Assembly (NCBI RefSeq): GCF_030272615.1
Contig: NC_081405.1
Location: forward strand, 160,600,317 to 160,664,316
From: Cryptomeria japonica
Taxonomy: Eukaryota; Streptophyta; Pinopsida; Cupressales; Cupressaceae
Direction of reading: 5' to 3'
Length of the DNA: 64,000 bases
Position numbers and translations under genes: made by a program. This document shows positions 48,501-59,572 of the stretch, in pieces. Numbering within the stretch: the first letter of the stretch is position 1; each line of letters begins with the position of its first letter. The notes under the pieces are model-generated. The model was not told where the DNA came from. It saw only the letters and a list, made by a program, of their open reading frames with translations, and did no database searches.

Positions 48501-49775
48501 GGACATGGTGCATCATTACCAAATCTTACATAGCCTCCATCATAATCTTCTAACATAACAAACTTGTGTTTATCTCTTGTCATATGATGTGAGCATCCAC
48601 TATCTATGATCCAAGAATCATTAGTATTTATGTGAGATATTAGAGCTTTTTCTTCATACCATTCTTCATCTGATCCATCTTTGATAGCCACATAAACTAC
48701 TTCCTCTGTATCAGTTTCATCTGATTTATCATCATTGGATTCCTCATCAGCTATTAAGCATGTCTTTCTATGTCTTCTTCTGAAGTCTCGGTGTCCTCTG
48801 TAATGATTGTCTTTTTGTCTGTCATCTCGGTAATCTCTCTTTTCAATAGATTCTTTGTCAGGACAGTTAGAATCCATATGTCTTATTTTATCGCAATTGA
48901 AACATTTCAAAGGTAGTTTTCCTTTATACTTACCTTTGCCTCTCGGTAACCTTCTGGCTAATAGTGCTTCAAACTCTTCCTGCTTTCTGACTTCCTCATA
49001 TAGTTTGTGTACTTCTTCCATGTTCTTACGAAATCTTTCACTTGCTCCACTGTGATCTCCATCAGAGTACTTATACTTTCTTTCATTGTAATCATTAGAT
49101 TCATCAAGATGAAAAGAACTAAATGCAGATTCAACTTTATTTACTAAAGATCCACTGTTATCAAAGTTACTTAACTCAAATGCATGTAGCTTACCAATAG
49201 TAGCATCTAAAGAAACTGGCATATTAGGTACAGACCTCAATTCATCGATTGCAGAGACTCTGATTGCATAAGTCGGTAGAAGAGTTCTTAACAACTTACT
49301 TGTTATATCCTTTTCTTCAATAGTTCCACCTGCTCCTTTGATTTGATTGACAATCTCCTTTAGTCTTGTACTGTACTGAGTTATGTTCTCACCTTCATTC
49401 ATCCTCATAGATTCAAGTTGTCCTCTTAGACTATCTACTTTTGCTCTTTGAACATGTTCATCTCTTCCATATACTGATATGAGCTTATCCTACATAGCCT
49501 TTGCATCATTGCAGCCTTCTAGATCATTAAACTCTGAGTCGGTCAATGCAAATGTTATTTCAATCATTGCTTGGATATGTTCTTTCTTTGCCTTTATCTC
49601 TTCCATTGTCAATGGATAGGTGCTCGGTGTGATGAAGTCATTCTCCAGACAATATACAGCATATTCTCCAACTCCTGATAGGTGCAGCTTCATCCTTTTC
49701 TGCCATGTAGAGAAACTTGACTTGTTCAGCTTCGGTGCATCCCTCTTATACATCTTTGGATCTTGCCTCAAGTAC
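45578..49775 (-). pseudogene. Element B gag-pol region
   Basis: The minus strand holds gag at about 48700-49775 (KLNKSSFSTWQKRMKLHLSG near the start) with a CFNCDKIRHMDSNC knuckle near 48895. Protease is marked by IDSGCSHHMT near 48600. Gag-pre-integrase (WSWHKRFCHVNFDNL) and the integrase core (HTDLCGPM, RSDRGGEFTSDEF) lie at about 47760-48300, and the integrase C-terminal part at about 47375-47720. RT spans about 46080-47160 (DVKSAFLNG, LYGLKQAPRAWYERL, FVDDIIF) and RNase H about 45578-46075 (TDADWAGN, STTEAEYVA, KTKHISIKYH). Motifs are well kept, with only a handful of breaks. Confidence 0.92.
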
Positions 49776-49802
49776 CTTTAAACTTTTCTTCCGGAGTCCA
49801 AA

Positions 49803-49814
49803 GCTCTGATACCA
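49803..49814 (-). promoter_or_regulatory. Element B primer-binding site
   Basis: Minus strand reads TGGTATCAGAGC, complementary to initiator Met tRNA, two bases from the 5' LTR. Confidence 0.93.
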
Positions 49815-49816
49815 AT

Positions 49817-51340
49817 TGATAGTTCTGATACTTAATGTAAGTACAGATCCAATAGCCAACAATATGAGAGGGGGGGTGAATCATACAAACTTAATCTTCC
49901 ATAAAAACATCAGATTCAACCTCGGTAACATATACTTCAGTAATATAACCAAAACTACTAAACATGCAAACTCAAAAGCATATAAACATCATAAACCTCA
50001 TAACACCAGATTTAACGTGGAAACCCAAATAGGGAAAAACCATTGTGGGATTTCGGACCCACTAAGAAATATATTCTTCTAGAGTATGCTCGGTTAAAAG
50101 AAAATCCTGTTAAAGATTACAAACACATTGCTAGATGTGACCCGGTTAAGGGATTTCCCTTAGATCTGTTAGGATCTTCACCTTGTTAGAAGTGACCTTG
50201 TTAAAGGATTTCAAACACTCAATCAGAATGTCACCTTGCTAGAGGGTTTTACAAATAAGACTGTTAAGTCCACTCGATTAAGAGATATTCTGTCACTTTC
50301 ACAAAATAACAGTAATAAAAATCTATCTACAACTTCACATCTAAAATGCTAAAGCAGATTCTTATTTGCTCAATACAATCTAGACATAGAACTAATCTTG
50401 TCCATCTGCTGGGCTTCTATACTCTATTATTCAAACAGGTCTTCAAGCTTCTGTGCTCGGTAATCACTATGTAGCATCCATGTGCATACATTTGCCCGCA
50501 TACATTGTTTATCAACAGTTCCCTATTTATAAACAATTAGCTAACCGCTTAATCTCCTTGATCACATTTCCCATGATTAATCATAGCCATCAGATCTTCA
50601 AACTTTGACCAGGTTCAATGTATCCTTCGATCTGAAAATGTTTTACCCTGCCTTGGAACTTGTGCTAGGGTATTGCGGTTCAATCTAAGTTGTAGATCTT
50701 CATGCCGATTTTCCTTTGCCATAGATTCATTAACAAACTTCATGCACAGCATACCAATCATTTAATCAGTTCCAACTCATCAGCTTCCTTCATTAAATAA
50801 TGCATGTAACCATTTAATGTATTCTGTTACAGCTCGGTTACAGCTCGGTAACAACTCGGTAAATACTAAACTTCACTCGGTAAACATTCTGCCTTCATTA
50901 ACCGATAGTGATAACCTTAGGGTTTACCAACTAGGTTCCTTAGGGTTTACCGACTAGGTTCTTTGCTCGGTAACATAGTATAGTATTAACCTTACAATTT
51001 ACAACATATGTATGATGTTAAAACAATCTAAACATCATGATCTCATCATTGTCTGACTTGGTAATAGTTTCCCATTGAATACCTTATTCATCCCCTTATT
51101 CATCATATTCTTTCTGTGTCTTTTACCGACATCTTTATACTCTTCAAATCATACTTCTCAAGATATGGCAACATCATACTGAATTATAAAATCAATTTCT
51201 TGACATCAATGACAAAATAATAATATCAAGACAGTAAACATCCTTAATCAGTTATATCCATAATCATCAACAACCTTCTCAATATCCTTATTGAAATGCC
51301 AATAATCTCCCATTGTCTGTTATAATGCCAAATGCCAACA
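49817..51340 (-). repeat. Element B, right (5') LTR
   Basis: 1524 bp, nearly identical to 43609-45141. It lies next to the primer-binding site, hence the 5' LTR of a minus-strand element. Confidence 0.95.
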
Positions 51341-51345
51341 TACAG

Positions 51346-52451
51346 TAGTATGTGAAAATATTAAAATGGGGAATGCACCAACATTCAAGCACACTGCCTT
51401 GAGCTTACTGCTCAAAAGATAATGACCCAAAAGGATACAATATTTGGGGAAGTCTCACTGACTCACAACAAGCTTCAAACTACAATATGGGAATGAACTG
51501 AAAGAATAGCATCTCCAAATGCCTGATGATAGTTCTGGTCAAGCACAATTGTCTGTTGTGCAACATCAATCTCTTCTCAATCATAATGTTGAATGATGAA
51601 TAACTTGTTCACACATACACCACTCTCTAATAATGTAGACAAAACCATGATACCTAAATTACATGACAATATCACATATTTATACAATTCATCAACCTTG
51701 ACAACAAGGTTGGCTAAACCTTCAACTCACAATTACAAAATTACATCACATGATACAAAGATCGACCACCGAACCAATATAATGATATACATGACATAAC
51801 ATGGTCCTAAACCAAATTCCCAAATGCTCATCACCATTGGTAATCATGCCAAGATCAATCGCAACACGCTATACCACCAGGAAAACGACATAACACAAAG
51901 AACATCATCAGTGCAGCAAAATCACCAAGAACGCGCACAACGATCAATGCAGGTCACCAAAACAAATAGGACATACTTAGAAAACACTAGCAAGCACGTT
52001 AAAATCACCAGCAACAGCTGCACCAACACCACTTATCAAATCTTCATCGATCAACATCTGAACCTCAAGAATACACAAACAACAACAATTGTTACGAAGA
52101 AAAGATAACTTGCGAAGCACCCAATCACGAACCATCTAAAATGAAGATACACAAGACCATCCCAAACAATATCTCAAAATCTCAGCTCAAGATCTGATTA
52201 CATCGGAATATACCAAAGGAAATACTGAAATCTGCAAAGCGCCCATCAGATAAACAAGTTGCAAAACCGGATCATATGCTATGATTAATTAAGATTCCTG
52301 GATCACCAAAATCAATACAGAAGAATATAATGATACTAGAGATACTCCATACACCAAACTAAGATCCCAATAAACCAATCTGCAATCACCGGAGTAGGAA
52401 TATGTTGACATCAATGACAACAACACATCCTAGTAGCATCAATGTCCAACA
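51346..52451 (-). repeat. Element C, left LTR, second piece
   Basis: Shares AAAGATAATGACCCAAAAGG, GAAAGAATAGCATCTCCAAA and TTGACAACAAGG with 54925-55963. It ends TGTCCAACA at 52451, followed by a minus-strand purine tract (CCAAAGGGGGAGAT) at 52452-52465. Its first piece is 43392-43608. Confidence 0.85.
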
Positions 52452-52549
52452 ATCTCCCCCTTTGGCATTGATTGCAACATATGGATATGAAAAACAATCA
52501 ATGCAAAGAAAGAAAAACATCTCCAGCAAACTCCCCCTAAGATCAAGCA

Positions 52550-54924
52550 GATAAAATAGTTTATCTTGGTGTTGTATATTGTGTTGTTTATCTACGTATC
52601 TTTGTTGTTGCTGCAATTTATCAAATTTGTATTTATGGTTGAGTTTGTAGATCCAGGAGAAAACTGATTCACCCGGTAAGTATGATGGAAAATTGCCTTT
52701 GACATGTTTCTCTTGTAATAAGGTAGGACATTTTCCTTCTAGATGCTCGGAGAGAATGGCTAAATATGATAGGTATGATAAATTTGATAAGCATGATAGA
52801 AATGATAGATATGAGAAGCATGAGAAGTATGATAAGCCTTACAAATATAACCGGAAGTATAAACATTAGAAGAACTACTACTATGTTACTGATGAAGGAG
52901 TTACAGATGAAGAATCAGAAGGAGATGAAGTTGTGTTTATTGCTATCAAAGAAGATGGATCAGTACCTATTGATTCCACAAATTGCACTATTGAGGAGAA
53001 AGCCTTAGTTGCTAAAGTTGAGAAAAAAAATGAATGGGTAGTTGACAGTGGTTGTTCACATCATATGACTGGTGATAAAAGAAAATTTGTGAATGTGGAA
53101 AGATATGATGGCGGAATAGTAAGATTTGGAGATTGCAAAGCCTGTGTGATCTGTGGTAGAGGTTCTATTTACTTTGATGGTAAGAATAATATTGATAATG
53201 TTTTGTATGTTGAAGATTTGAAGCATAATCTTTTGAGTGTTGGGCAGATGGTTGACAAAGGTTATGATTTGCAATTCAAGAATGTTAAATGCAAGATCCT
53301 AAATGCCTCCGGTATAGAGATTTCTTCTGGAACTAAGACTAAAGGTAATATCTTTCATTTGAATGCTAGTGAGAAAAGTTGTTTGATTGCTCAGATTGAT
53401 GAAAGTTGGTTATGGCATAGGAGAATGTGTCATGTTAATTTTGATTCAATGATTAAGATCAGTTCTACTCAAGATGTTAGAGATCTGCCTAAGATTGTTA
53501 AGCCTGCTAATCTGGTATGTAAAGAATGTCAATTGGGTAAGAAAACAAGAATTTCTTTCAAGAGCAAGCAGTACATCTAATGGATTGCTAGATCTTGTGC
53601 ATATTGATCTATGTGGACCTACAAATGTTAGAGGTGTGTAGGGAGAGATATTTTATGTTGCTAATTGATGATTATTCCAAGATGAAATTTTTCTTAGGTT
53701 TGCAGATTTCACAGACTGGAAAAGGTATTTTTATATCTCAAACTAAGTATGTGAATGAATTATTGAAGAAGTTTGGGTTAGATGACTTCAAACCAGTTGG
53801 AACTCCTATGGTGACTGGCTGCAAATTGTCTACAGATGATGAATCTCCGAAAGCCAATTAGTCTTTATACAGATCTATGGTTGGTGGACTGCTATATCTT
53901 ACTCAGACTAGGCCTGACATTATGTATGATGTGTGCATGGCAGCTAGATATCAAGTTGATCCAAAAAAGAGTCATTGTCATTGTTGTGAAGAGAATATTC
54001 ATATATTTGAAGGGGACTATGGATTATGGTTTGTGGTATCTGAGGAATGATGATTTCATGTTATGTGCTTACATTGATGCTGATTGGGTTGGTGATGTTG
54101 ATGACCCAAAAAACACCACTGGTGGAGCATTCTTTTTAGGTAAGAAATTGGTTTCATGGGCAAGTAAGAAACAAGATTCAATGTCCTTATCTACTATTGA
54201 AGCTGAGTACATTTTTGTTGCTGGTAGTTGCACTCAGGTAGTATGGATGAAGAAAATGTTGAAGGATATCAAAGTTATCTATGATAAGCCTACTGTCATA
54301 TATTGTGATAATTCGAGTGCTATTAATATGTCAAAGAATCTAGGGTAACATTCAAAGACTAAACATGTATCAATCAAATATCATTTCCTGAGAGAAAAAG
54401 TCAATGAAGAGGAAGTTGGAATATGTATGTACAAAGGAATAGATTGGTAATATTTTCACTAAGCTTTTGCCTATAGATACATTTGTCTATTTGAGAGACA
54501 AGTTAGGGGTATCTACCCCTCCTAATGAGAACTAGATGCATTAATATGCATCAATCTGGTGGATCCCAAAGCCTTATCTTTCTATCTGCATTGATAACTT
54601 GATGTTGCTACTCAACCGAAGTAGTCAGTATGTGTTTCAGGTGATCAGTTGTGAGTTTATCCTAAGGGGGAGATTGTCCTTCTTAGAGGATGTGTTTTGG
54701 GGGAGAGAAGCATAATTTGTATTTTGTCTTTGACATTGATGTCAAAGGGGGAGAGAAGCATGTGAAAAACTGTTTTATCTACTTGATCTTAGGGGGAGTC
54801 TGTTGGAGATGTTTTTCTTTCTTTGCATTGATTGTTTTTCACATTCATATGTTGTCATTAATGCCAAAGAGGGAGATTGTTGGACATTATTGTTGCTAGG
54901 ATATGTCGTCGACGTTGATGTCAA
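52550..54924 (+). mobile_element. Element C interior, reversed copia gag-pol remains
   Basis: Plus strand from left: an LTR tail (52555-52680, complement of 43430-43535), then a gag knuckle (CFSCNKVGHFPSRC near 52710). Next are protease (VDSGCSHHMTG near 53040) and gag-pre-integrase (LWHRRMCHVNFDSM near 53410). The end of RT (about 53690-54030) and RNase H (IDADWVGD, STIEAEYIFVAG, CDNSSAIN, about 54070-54470) follow. A purine tract and 46 bases of LTR head end the block at 54924. It is incomplete and broken. Confidence 0.8.
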
Positions 54925-55963
54925 AAGATAATGACCCAAAAGGCTACAACCCTCAGGGAAGTCTCACTGTCTTACAAAAAATTGTGGACTACAATCTGGA
55001 AGGAATGAATTGAAAGAATAGCATCTCCAAATACTTGATGATAGTTTTAGTTAAGCACAATTGTCTGCTCTACAACACCAATCTCTGCTCAATCGCAATG
55101 TCGAAGGATGAATCACTTGTTTGCACATACACCTCTCTGATAATACAGACACAACCATGATACCTAAATTACATGACAATATCACCTATTTATACAATTC
55201 ATCAACCTTGACAACAAGGTCGACTAAACCCTCAACTCACAATTACAAAATTACATCACACGATACAAAAATCGACCACCAGACCAATACAATGATATAC
55301 ATGACATAACATGGTCCTAAGCCAAATTCTCAAATGCTCATCACCACCGGTAATCACGCCAAGATCAACTGTAACACGCTACACCACCAGGAAAACCACA
55401 TAACACGAAGAACATCATCAGTTCAACAAAATCACCAAGAACACGCACAACGATCAATACGGGTCACCAAAACAAATAGGACATACTTAGGAAACACCAA
55501 CAAATACGTTAGAATCATCAGCAACAACTGCACTAACACCACTTATCAAATCTTCATCGATCAACATCTGAACCTCAAGAATACACAAACAACAACTATT
55601 ACAAAGAAAAGATAACTTGTGGAGCACCCAATCACGAATCATATAAAATGAAGATACACAAGACCATCCCAAACAATATCTCAAAAGCTCAGCTCAAGAT
55701 CTAATCACATCAGAATATACCGAAAGAAATACTGAACTCTACAAAACACCGATCAGATAAACAAGCTGCAAAACCGGATCATATGCTATGATCATTTAAG
55801 CTTCCCAGATCACCAAAATCAATACAATACATAAGAATATAATGATACTAGAGATACTCCATACACCAAACCAAGATCCCAAAAAACCAATCTGCAATCA
55901 CCGAAGCAAGAATATGTTGACATCAATGACAACAATATATCCTAGTAGCAACAATGTCCAAGA
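54925..55963 (-). repeat. Element C, right LTR
   Basis: Direct repeat of 51415-52451. It ends in element D sequence after the ACACT duplication. Confidence 0.8.
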
Positions 55964-55968
55964 ACACT

Positions 55969-57120
55969 CTCAAGAAAAGACACGGAAGCTATCAAAAGAC
56001 TCATTGTCTTCCAACATAGAAAGGAATAGCGAAATTGAAATGAGCAAGATCTCCTTGTCATGAAATTGTCCTTGAACCACTGTGTCAAGCTACCAATATC
56101 ATGGAAAACATATTTGACTTCAAACACTATCGCAAAACACTGTCACACTAAAAATATCATTATCAAAGCTCTTCACAACTAATTTTCACACATCTCCAGC
56201 ACCAAATCTGCTTACAAATCATTTACATCCACTGCTCATCAATTACACACATTCCATGCTTTCACACACACATTTGCACTCCTTTATATGCAAGATTATT
56301 CATTAAAACCCTTGACTAGGTCGGTCATGGACAAAAAATACATTATTACATAAATTTGTCTATCTGAACCAAAAAATAACTATTGCAATTCACTCCGGGA
56401 AATAAAGAGGACCTGAAAACATCATATCATATCAATCTAACTCTATTCCAACGAAACACACATACTAACACATCCTCTAGAGTCGACATCAAATGAAACA
56501 TGTAGATAAACATTAAAGCACACTAACTAGTTGATTCAAAACTATCCTCCAATGCAAATTACACAATCCAAATCTCTCTACTAGAGCAACCGAAACACAA
56601 CATAACTGAGTATTTAGAACACACAACAACATAACTTCACTTGTCGGTCAACTTAACAACCAAAAACTAAACTGGAACACTACACAAACCAAAACCAAAT
56701 GAACATGTCCTCCAAATCACAACACTTGAATCCACATATCCAGAAGTCACCAAGCATTCTTCGAACCAATTATGACAGACAGTCTCACTATCAAGAACAA
56801 CAACCAACTCTACCATCTGTGCAACAAATGACTTGTAAACCTGATAGTGCAATATACACAAAACACAATCATTATATCCAAAGCCATAGCATCTAATCTT
56901 CGCAATCCGGAAAAATCTACAAAGCATAAAAACTATTTCCTGAATAAATATTATTTCCTACATATTAAAATTTCCATTACACCAACCTTCTGAAAATACC
57001 TCAATAGCTTCACCATATTGTAACAATATCAAAACACTCATTTCCGAACCATTTGCAATACATTATGACATCAATGACAACACAAGATAGGTTGACATCA
57101 ATGACAACTCAAGATTCCAA
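55969..57120 (-). repeat. Element D, right LTR, second piece
   Basis: Matches 29870-30465 and then 38243-38756, that is, the left LTR on both sides of block X. It runs on through CAATGACAACACAAGATAGG to about 57120. It shows that the left copy was once continuous. Confidence 0.8.
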
Positions 57121-58440
57121 AATGATGTCTTCAATGTCAGCAAATCAAACTTGATTTGTGATGGGATGCCTTGAATGTCAACAAGTCAAAGAAACATCAA
57201 GTAAAAGTTGAACATCAACATCTGATAGCATTGTTGTACCCTCACAACATTCCAAAATGGAAATGACGAGTCATAATCGATATAGATTTTGTACAAAAGC
57301 TACACGTCTAGAAATAGGCATGACACAGTTTGGGTTATAATCCACAAACTCACCAAGGTGGCTCATTTCATACTAGGGAATATTGCAAATGGGTCACCCA
57401 ATTTGTTTAAAATGTCTCTAGATTGCATGGAGTCCCTGAGAAAATAATTTAAGATAGAGATACTCGAACAACTTCGAAGTTTTAGCAAACCTTGTTTTTG
57501 GCACTAGGAACCAAATTGAACATAAGCTTGGCTTTTCATTCAAAAACCAATTGTGAAATCAAAAGAGTCAATTACATGCAATGAATCCAATTATGAAATC
57601 AAGAGTCAATTACATGCAATGAATCCAATTATGAAATCAAGAGTCAGTTACATGCTAGAAGATTCATTGCAACACTTTTATTCATTTATAGTAATTCCTA
57701 CAAGTGGGAGTACCTACCACTAGTTGTATTCATTTATAGTAATTCCTACCATTCTATAATTATTAAAATGGCACCATTCAAAGCATTATATGGCAAGATT
57801 TGGAGAAAACAATATAAATATTTTAAAAGGTTTTTCATCCTCAAAAAATCAAACATTTGGGAAGAACAATAAAAATATTACAAACTTCACAATACAAGAT
57901 ATATTTATTTGGATTTTCTGTAGCCCCTTTGCACGGTATAGACCACATTACTAGTGAGTGCTGCCATCTTAAATAGAAGTACTGTGTATGAAATGTTTTA
58001 TACACTTTTTTTACTACGCGGTTTGAATTCAATGGGGACAGTTACTAATTGTTTAAATGTGTAAACAAAAACAATATAGGAGATGATATCAGAACATGCA
58101 GTTAGAGGTAACGTGTGTACTTCCAAGTCTTGAACAAGTATGAAGCATAAGTAATATTAAAAAATTGTAATGTTCTTTCAATAATTACAATGTTACAATT
58201 AATATATTTTTTTATATTGAAACAATGCAATTAACAGTGAAGCTACCAGGAGGTAGCTGGAGAAAAGATCAGTGTTACAATAATTGTTCTAATCACTGCA
58301 TCCTAGGCAGGGATTTTCCATTAGTATTCCTGCCTCTTGGATGTCATGTACGATAGGAGAAATTTCTCCATGAGTGAAACTTAAATCTAACCTTAAATAT
58401 ACGAAATTAGCATCAAATCATTATCTTTCCAATTCCCGAC
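57121..58440. other. Gene-poor flank with short tandem repeats
   Basis: GAATCCAATTATGAAATCAAGAGTCA with TTACATGCAAT makes about three copies of a 46-bp unit at 57549-57655. TTCATTTATAGTAATTCCTAC occurs twice, near 57690 and 57728. No coding region was recognised. Confidence 0.6.
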
Positions 58441-58456
58441 TTTCTGACTTTTTTCA

Positions 58457-58462
58457 TTTATT
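58457..58462 (-). terminator. Possible poly(A) signal of the MFSD12-like gene
   Basis: Minus strand AATAAA lies about 380 bases past the stop codon at 58841. Another minus-strand AATAAA lies near 57680, so the real site is uncertain. Confidence 0.3.
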
Positions 58463-58466
58463 CAAA

Positions 58467-58735
58467 AAGAAATTGAATAATCACGAACTCTTGAATTCAG
58501 GTAATTTTACCGTGCCCATAATAAATCATTGATTTAGGAACTAGTGGGTTACGCTTGGCTTCAATGTCCATGACTCCGTGTCATGGGCAATTAAAAGATA
58601 AATTGAATAATCATGTCCTCTTGAATTCAGGTAATTTTACCATACCATAATAAATCATTGGTTTGTAAACTAGTGGGTTACGTTTGGCTTCAATGTCCAA
58701 TGTCCATGACACCGTGTCGTGGACAAGTAAAAGCA
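58467..58735. repeat. 130-bp tandem duplication in the probable 3' UTR
   Basis: AAATTGAATAATCA, CTTGAATTCAGGTAATTTTACC, AACTAGTGGGTTACG and GGCTTCAATGTCCA appear in order twice (from 58470 and 58600). Each copy ends in a small hairpin (TCCATGAC..GTCATGG type). It lies just downstream of the MFSD12-like stop codon. Confidence 0.9.
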
Positions 58736-58840
58736 GTCTTTAGGAGGTTAAGTCCATCCAATTAGCTTGTATAACTAGACTCCAATTAATGTCCCCGCCC
58801 ACTCAGAGTATCTGCATTAGAATAACTGTTCAAGATTCCT

Positions 58841-59016
58841 TCAAGCAAGTAAGGGTTCATGTAAAGAGGAGGGCAGTTTTACTGCATCTAAATCCATGGT
58901 GAGTGTCACTATCATGCCTAAGAGAGCACATCCCCCAGGGACAACAGATAGAGAGATTCTTGTCAATGAAAGGCATGCTCCTGAACCTGACGACTTTAAA
59001 CAGCTAGTTGCAGAGC
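58841..59016 (-). CDS. MFSD12-like MFS transporter, last exon
   Basis: Minus strand: acceptor TTTGCGCAG at 59017-59025, then an open stretch ending SVVPGGCALLGMIVTLTMD, then a short linker and LHEPLLA before TGA at 58841-58843. This matches the last membrane helix and the conserved EPLL tail of MFSD12-type major facilitator proteins. The acceptor leaves two bases (GC) that complete the codon begun by the single base left at the previous exon's end, so the two exons are phase-compatible. In animals MFSD12 is needed for cysteine import into lysosomes and melanosomes; the plant role is not established. An 87-codon open frame on the other strand (58896-59159) is its shadow. Confidence 0.78.
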
Positions 59017-59439
59017 CTGCGCAAACAAATGAACGCATCAGTTTTAATCGTAAACTTCTGTTTAATGGTACAAAAGCTAACCCAAACTTATTAATGTTGG
59101 CTGCAGAGAAGTTCTCCAATGAGGGATGTTATAATGCCAGACGCAGACCTCCCCAGTGAGCCATGCATTAGTCACACCAACCCTCCTATAAAATTCTAAT
59201 GGTTTCCCATCTACATACCCAGAAATTGGGCTTTCCCTACTCAATTTGATGCAAGGTCCAAGAATCCAACTTAATCTTGATCATTTTTTTGAGCTAAATT
59301 AATGGGTTGAAATAGGAGCATTCTAGCCCCAAAGAATTTGAAGTTATATATTTATTGGGTAGGAAATCTTAATCCAGTTTCCATATAAACCCTGTGATAA
59401 ATGATCAATTCAGCTTATGTGCCATTAGCAAATACTTAC
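59017..59439 (-). other. Intron of the MFSD12-like gene
   Basis: 423 bp, with donor GTAAGTATT and acceptor TGCGCAG on the minus strand. No feature was seen inside. Confidence 0.75.
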
Positions 59440-59572
59440 TATGAAAATCTTCGATGACGTAAAGAACAATACCACATGAAAGCTTCTCTAAGAAACTCAG
59501 TGAACCATAGACAAATGCACATCTACTGAGATCTTCGCCAACTAAAATGCTTTCCATGCTGATTGCAGTCAC
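59440..59572 (-). CDS. MFSD12-like MFS transporter, penultimate exon
   Basis: Minus strand: acceptor CTTGGCAG, then 133 bp reading VTAISMESILVGEDLSRCAF and VYGSLSFLEKLSCGIVLYVIEDFH, then donor GTAAGTATT. The CAFVYGSLSFLEK block is the hallmark late-helix motif of the MFSD12 family (GAFVYGSMSFLDK in vertebrates). No stop interrupts it, and the phase fits the last exon, so this is likely a live multi-pass membrane transporter. Earlier exons were not found to 64000; they probably lie beyond a long intron outside the window. A recent pseudogene cannot be excluded from two exons. Confidence 0.8.

Larger units (their letters stand above)
43609..51340 (-). mobile_element. Ty1/copia element B, nearly whole
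   Basis: LTRs lie at 43609-45141 and 49817-51340, with identical target duplication TACAG at 43604-43608 and 51341-51345. A PBS and purine tract are present. All coding parts are in copia order on the minus strand: gag, protease, gag-pre-integrase, integrase, RT, RNase H. The element looks structurally whole; coding has only a handful of breaks. LTRs differ by roughly 2 percent plus one short length difference, so it is the youngest layer here. It sits inside the left LTR of element C. The solo LTR at 17252-18681 belongs to a related family. Confidence 0.93.
43392..55963 (-). mobile_element. Ty1/copia element C, inside the right LTR of D
   Basis: The limits are set by TGTTGGCAAC at the left, a TGTCCAAGA end at the right, and the duplication ACACT (43387-43391 and 55964-55968). 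Left LTR material is 43392-43608 plus 51346-52451, with element B between. Right LTR material is about 54925-55963. The interior (52550-54924) reads on the plus strand, opposite to the LTRs, and is flanked by an inverted duplication of the LTR/purine-tract junction (52425-52545 and 54775-54924). It is incomplete and broken. LTR copies differ by nearly 10 percent by eye. Confidence 0.7.
29803..57120 (-). mobile_element. Old nested Ty1/copia element D
   Basis: Left (3') LTR material lies at 29803-30555 and 38243-38756. The interior is 38757-43060 and a PBS lies at 43047-43058. Right (5') LTR material lies at 43064-43386 and 55969-57120. Each LTR is split by a later insertion: block X at about 30556-38239 and element C at 43392-55963. 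Gag, integrase, RT and RNase H are all recognisable on the minus strand, with many breaks. The LTRs differ by well over 10 percent by eye, making D the oldest layer. The left LTR lacks its outer part where it meets relic F, so no target duplication was found. Confidence 0.8.

Noticed and set aside
58896-59159. 87-codon plus-strand frame that looks coding
   Set aside because: It is antisense to the MFSD12-like last exon and its intron; the minus strand has splice sites and family motifs, the plus strand has none.
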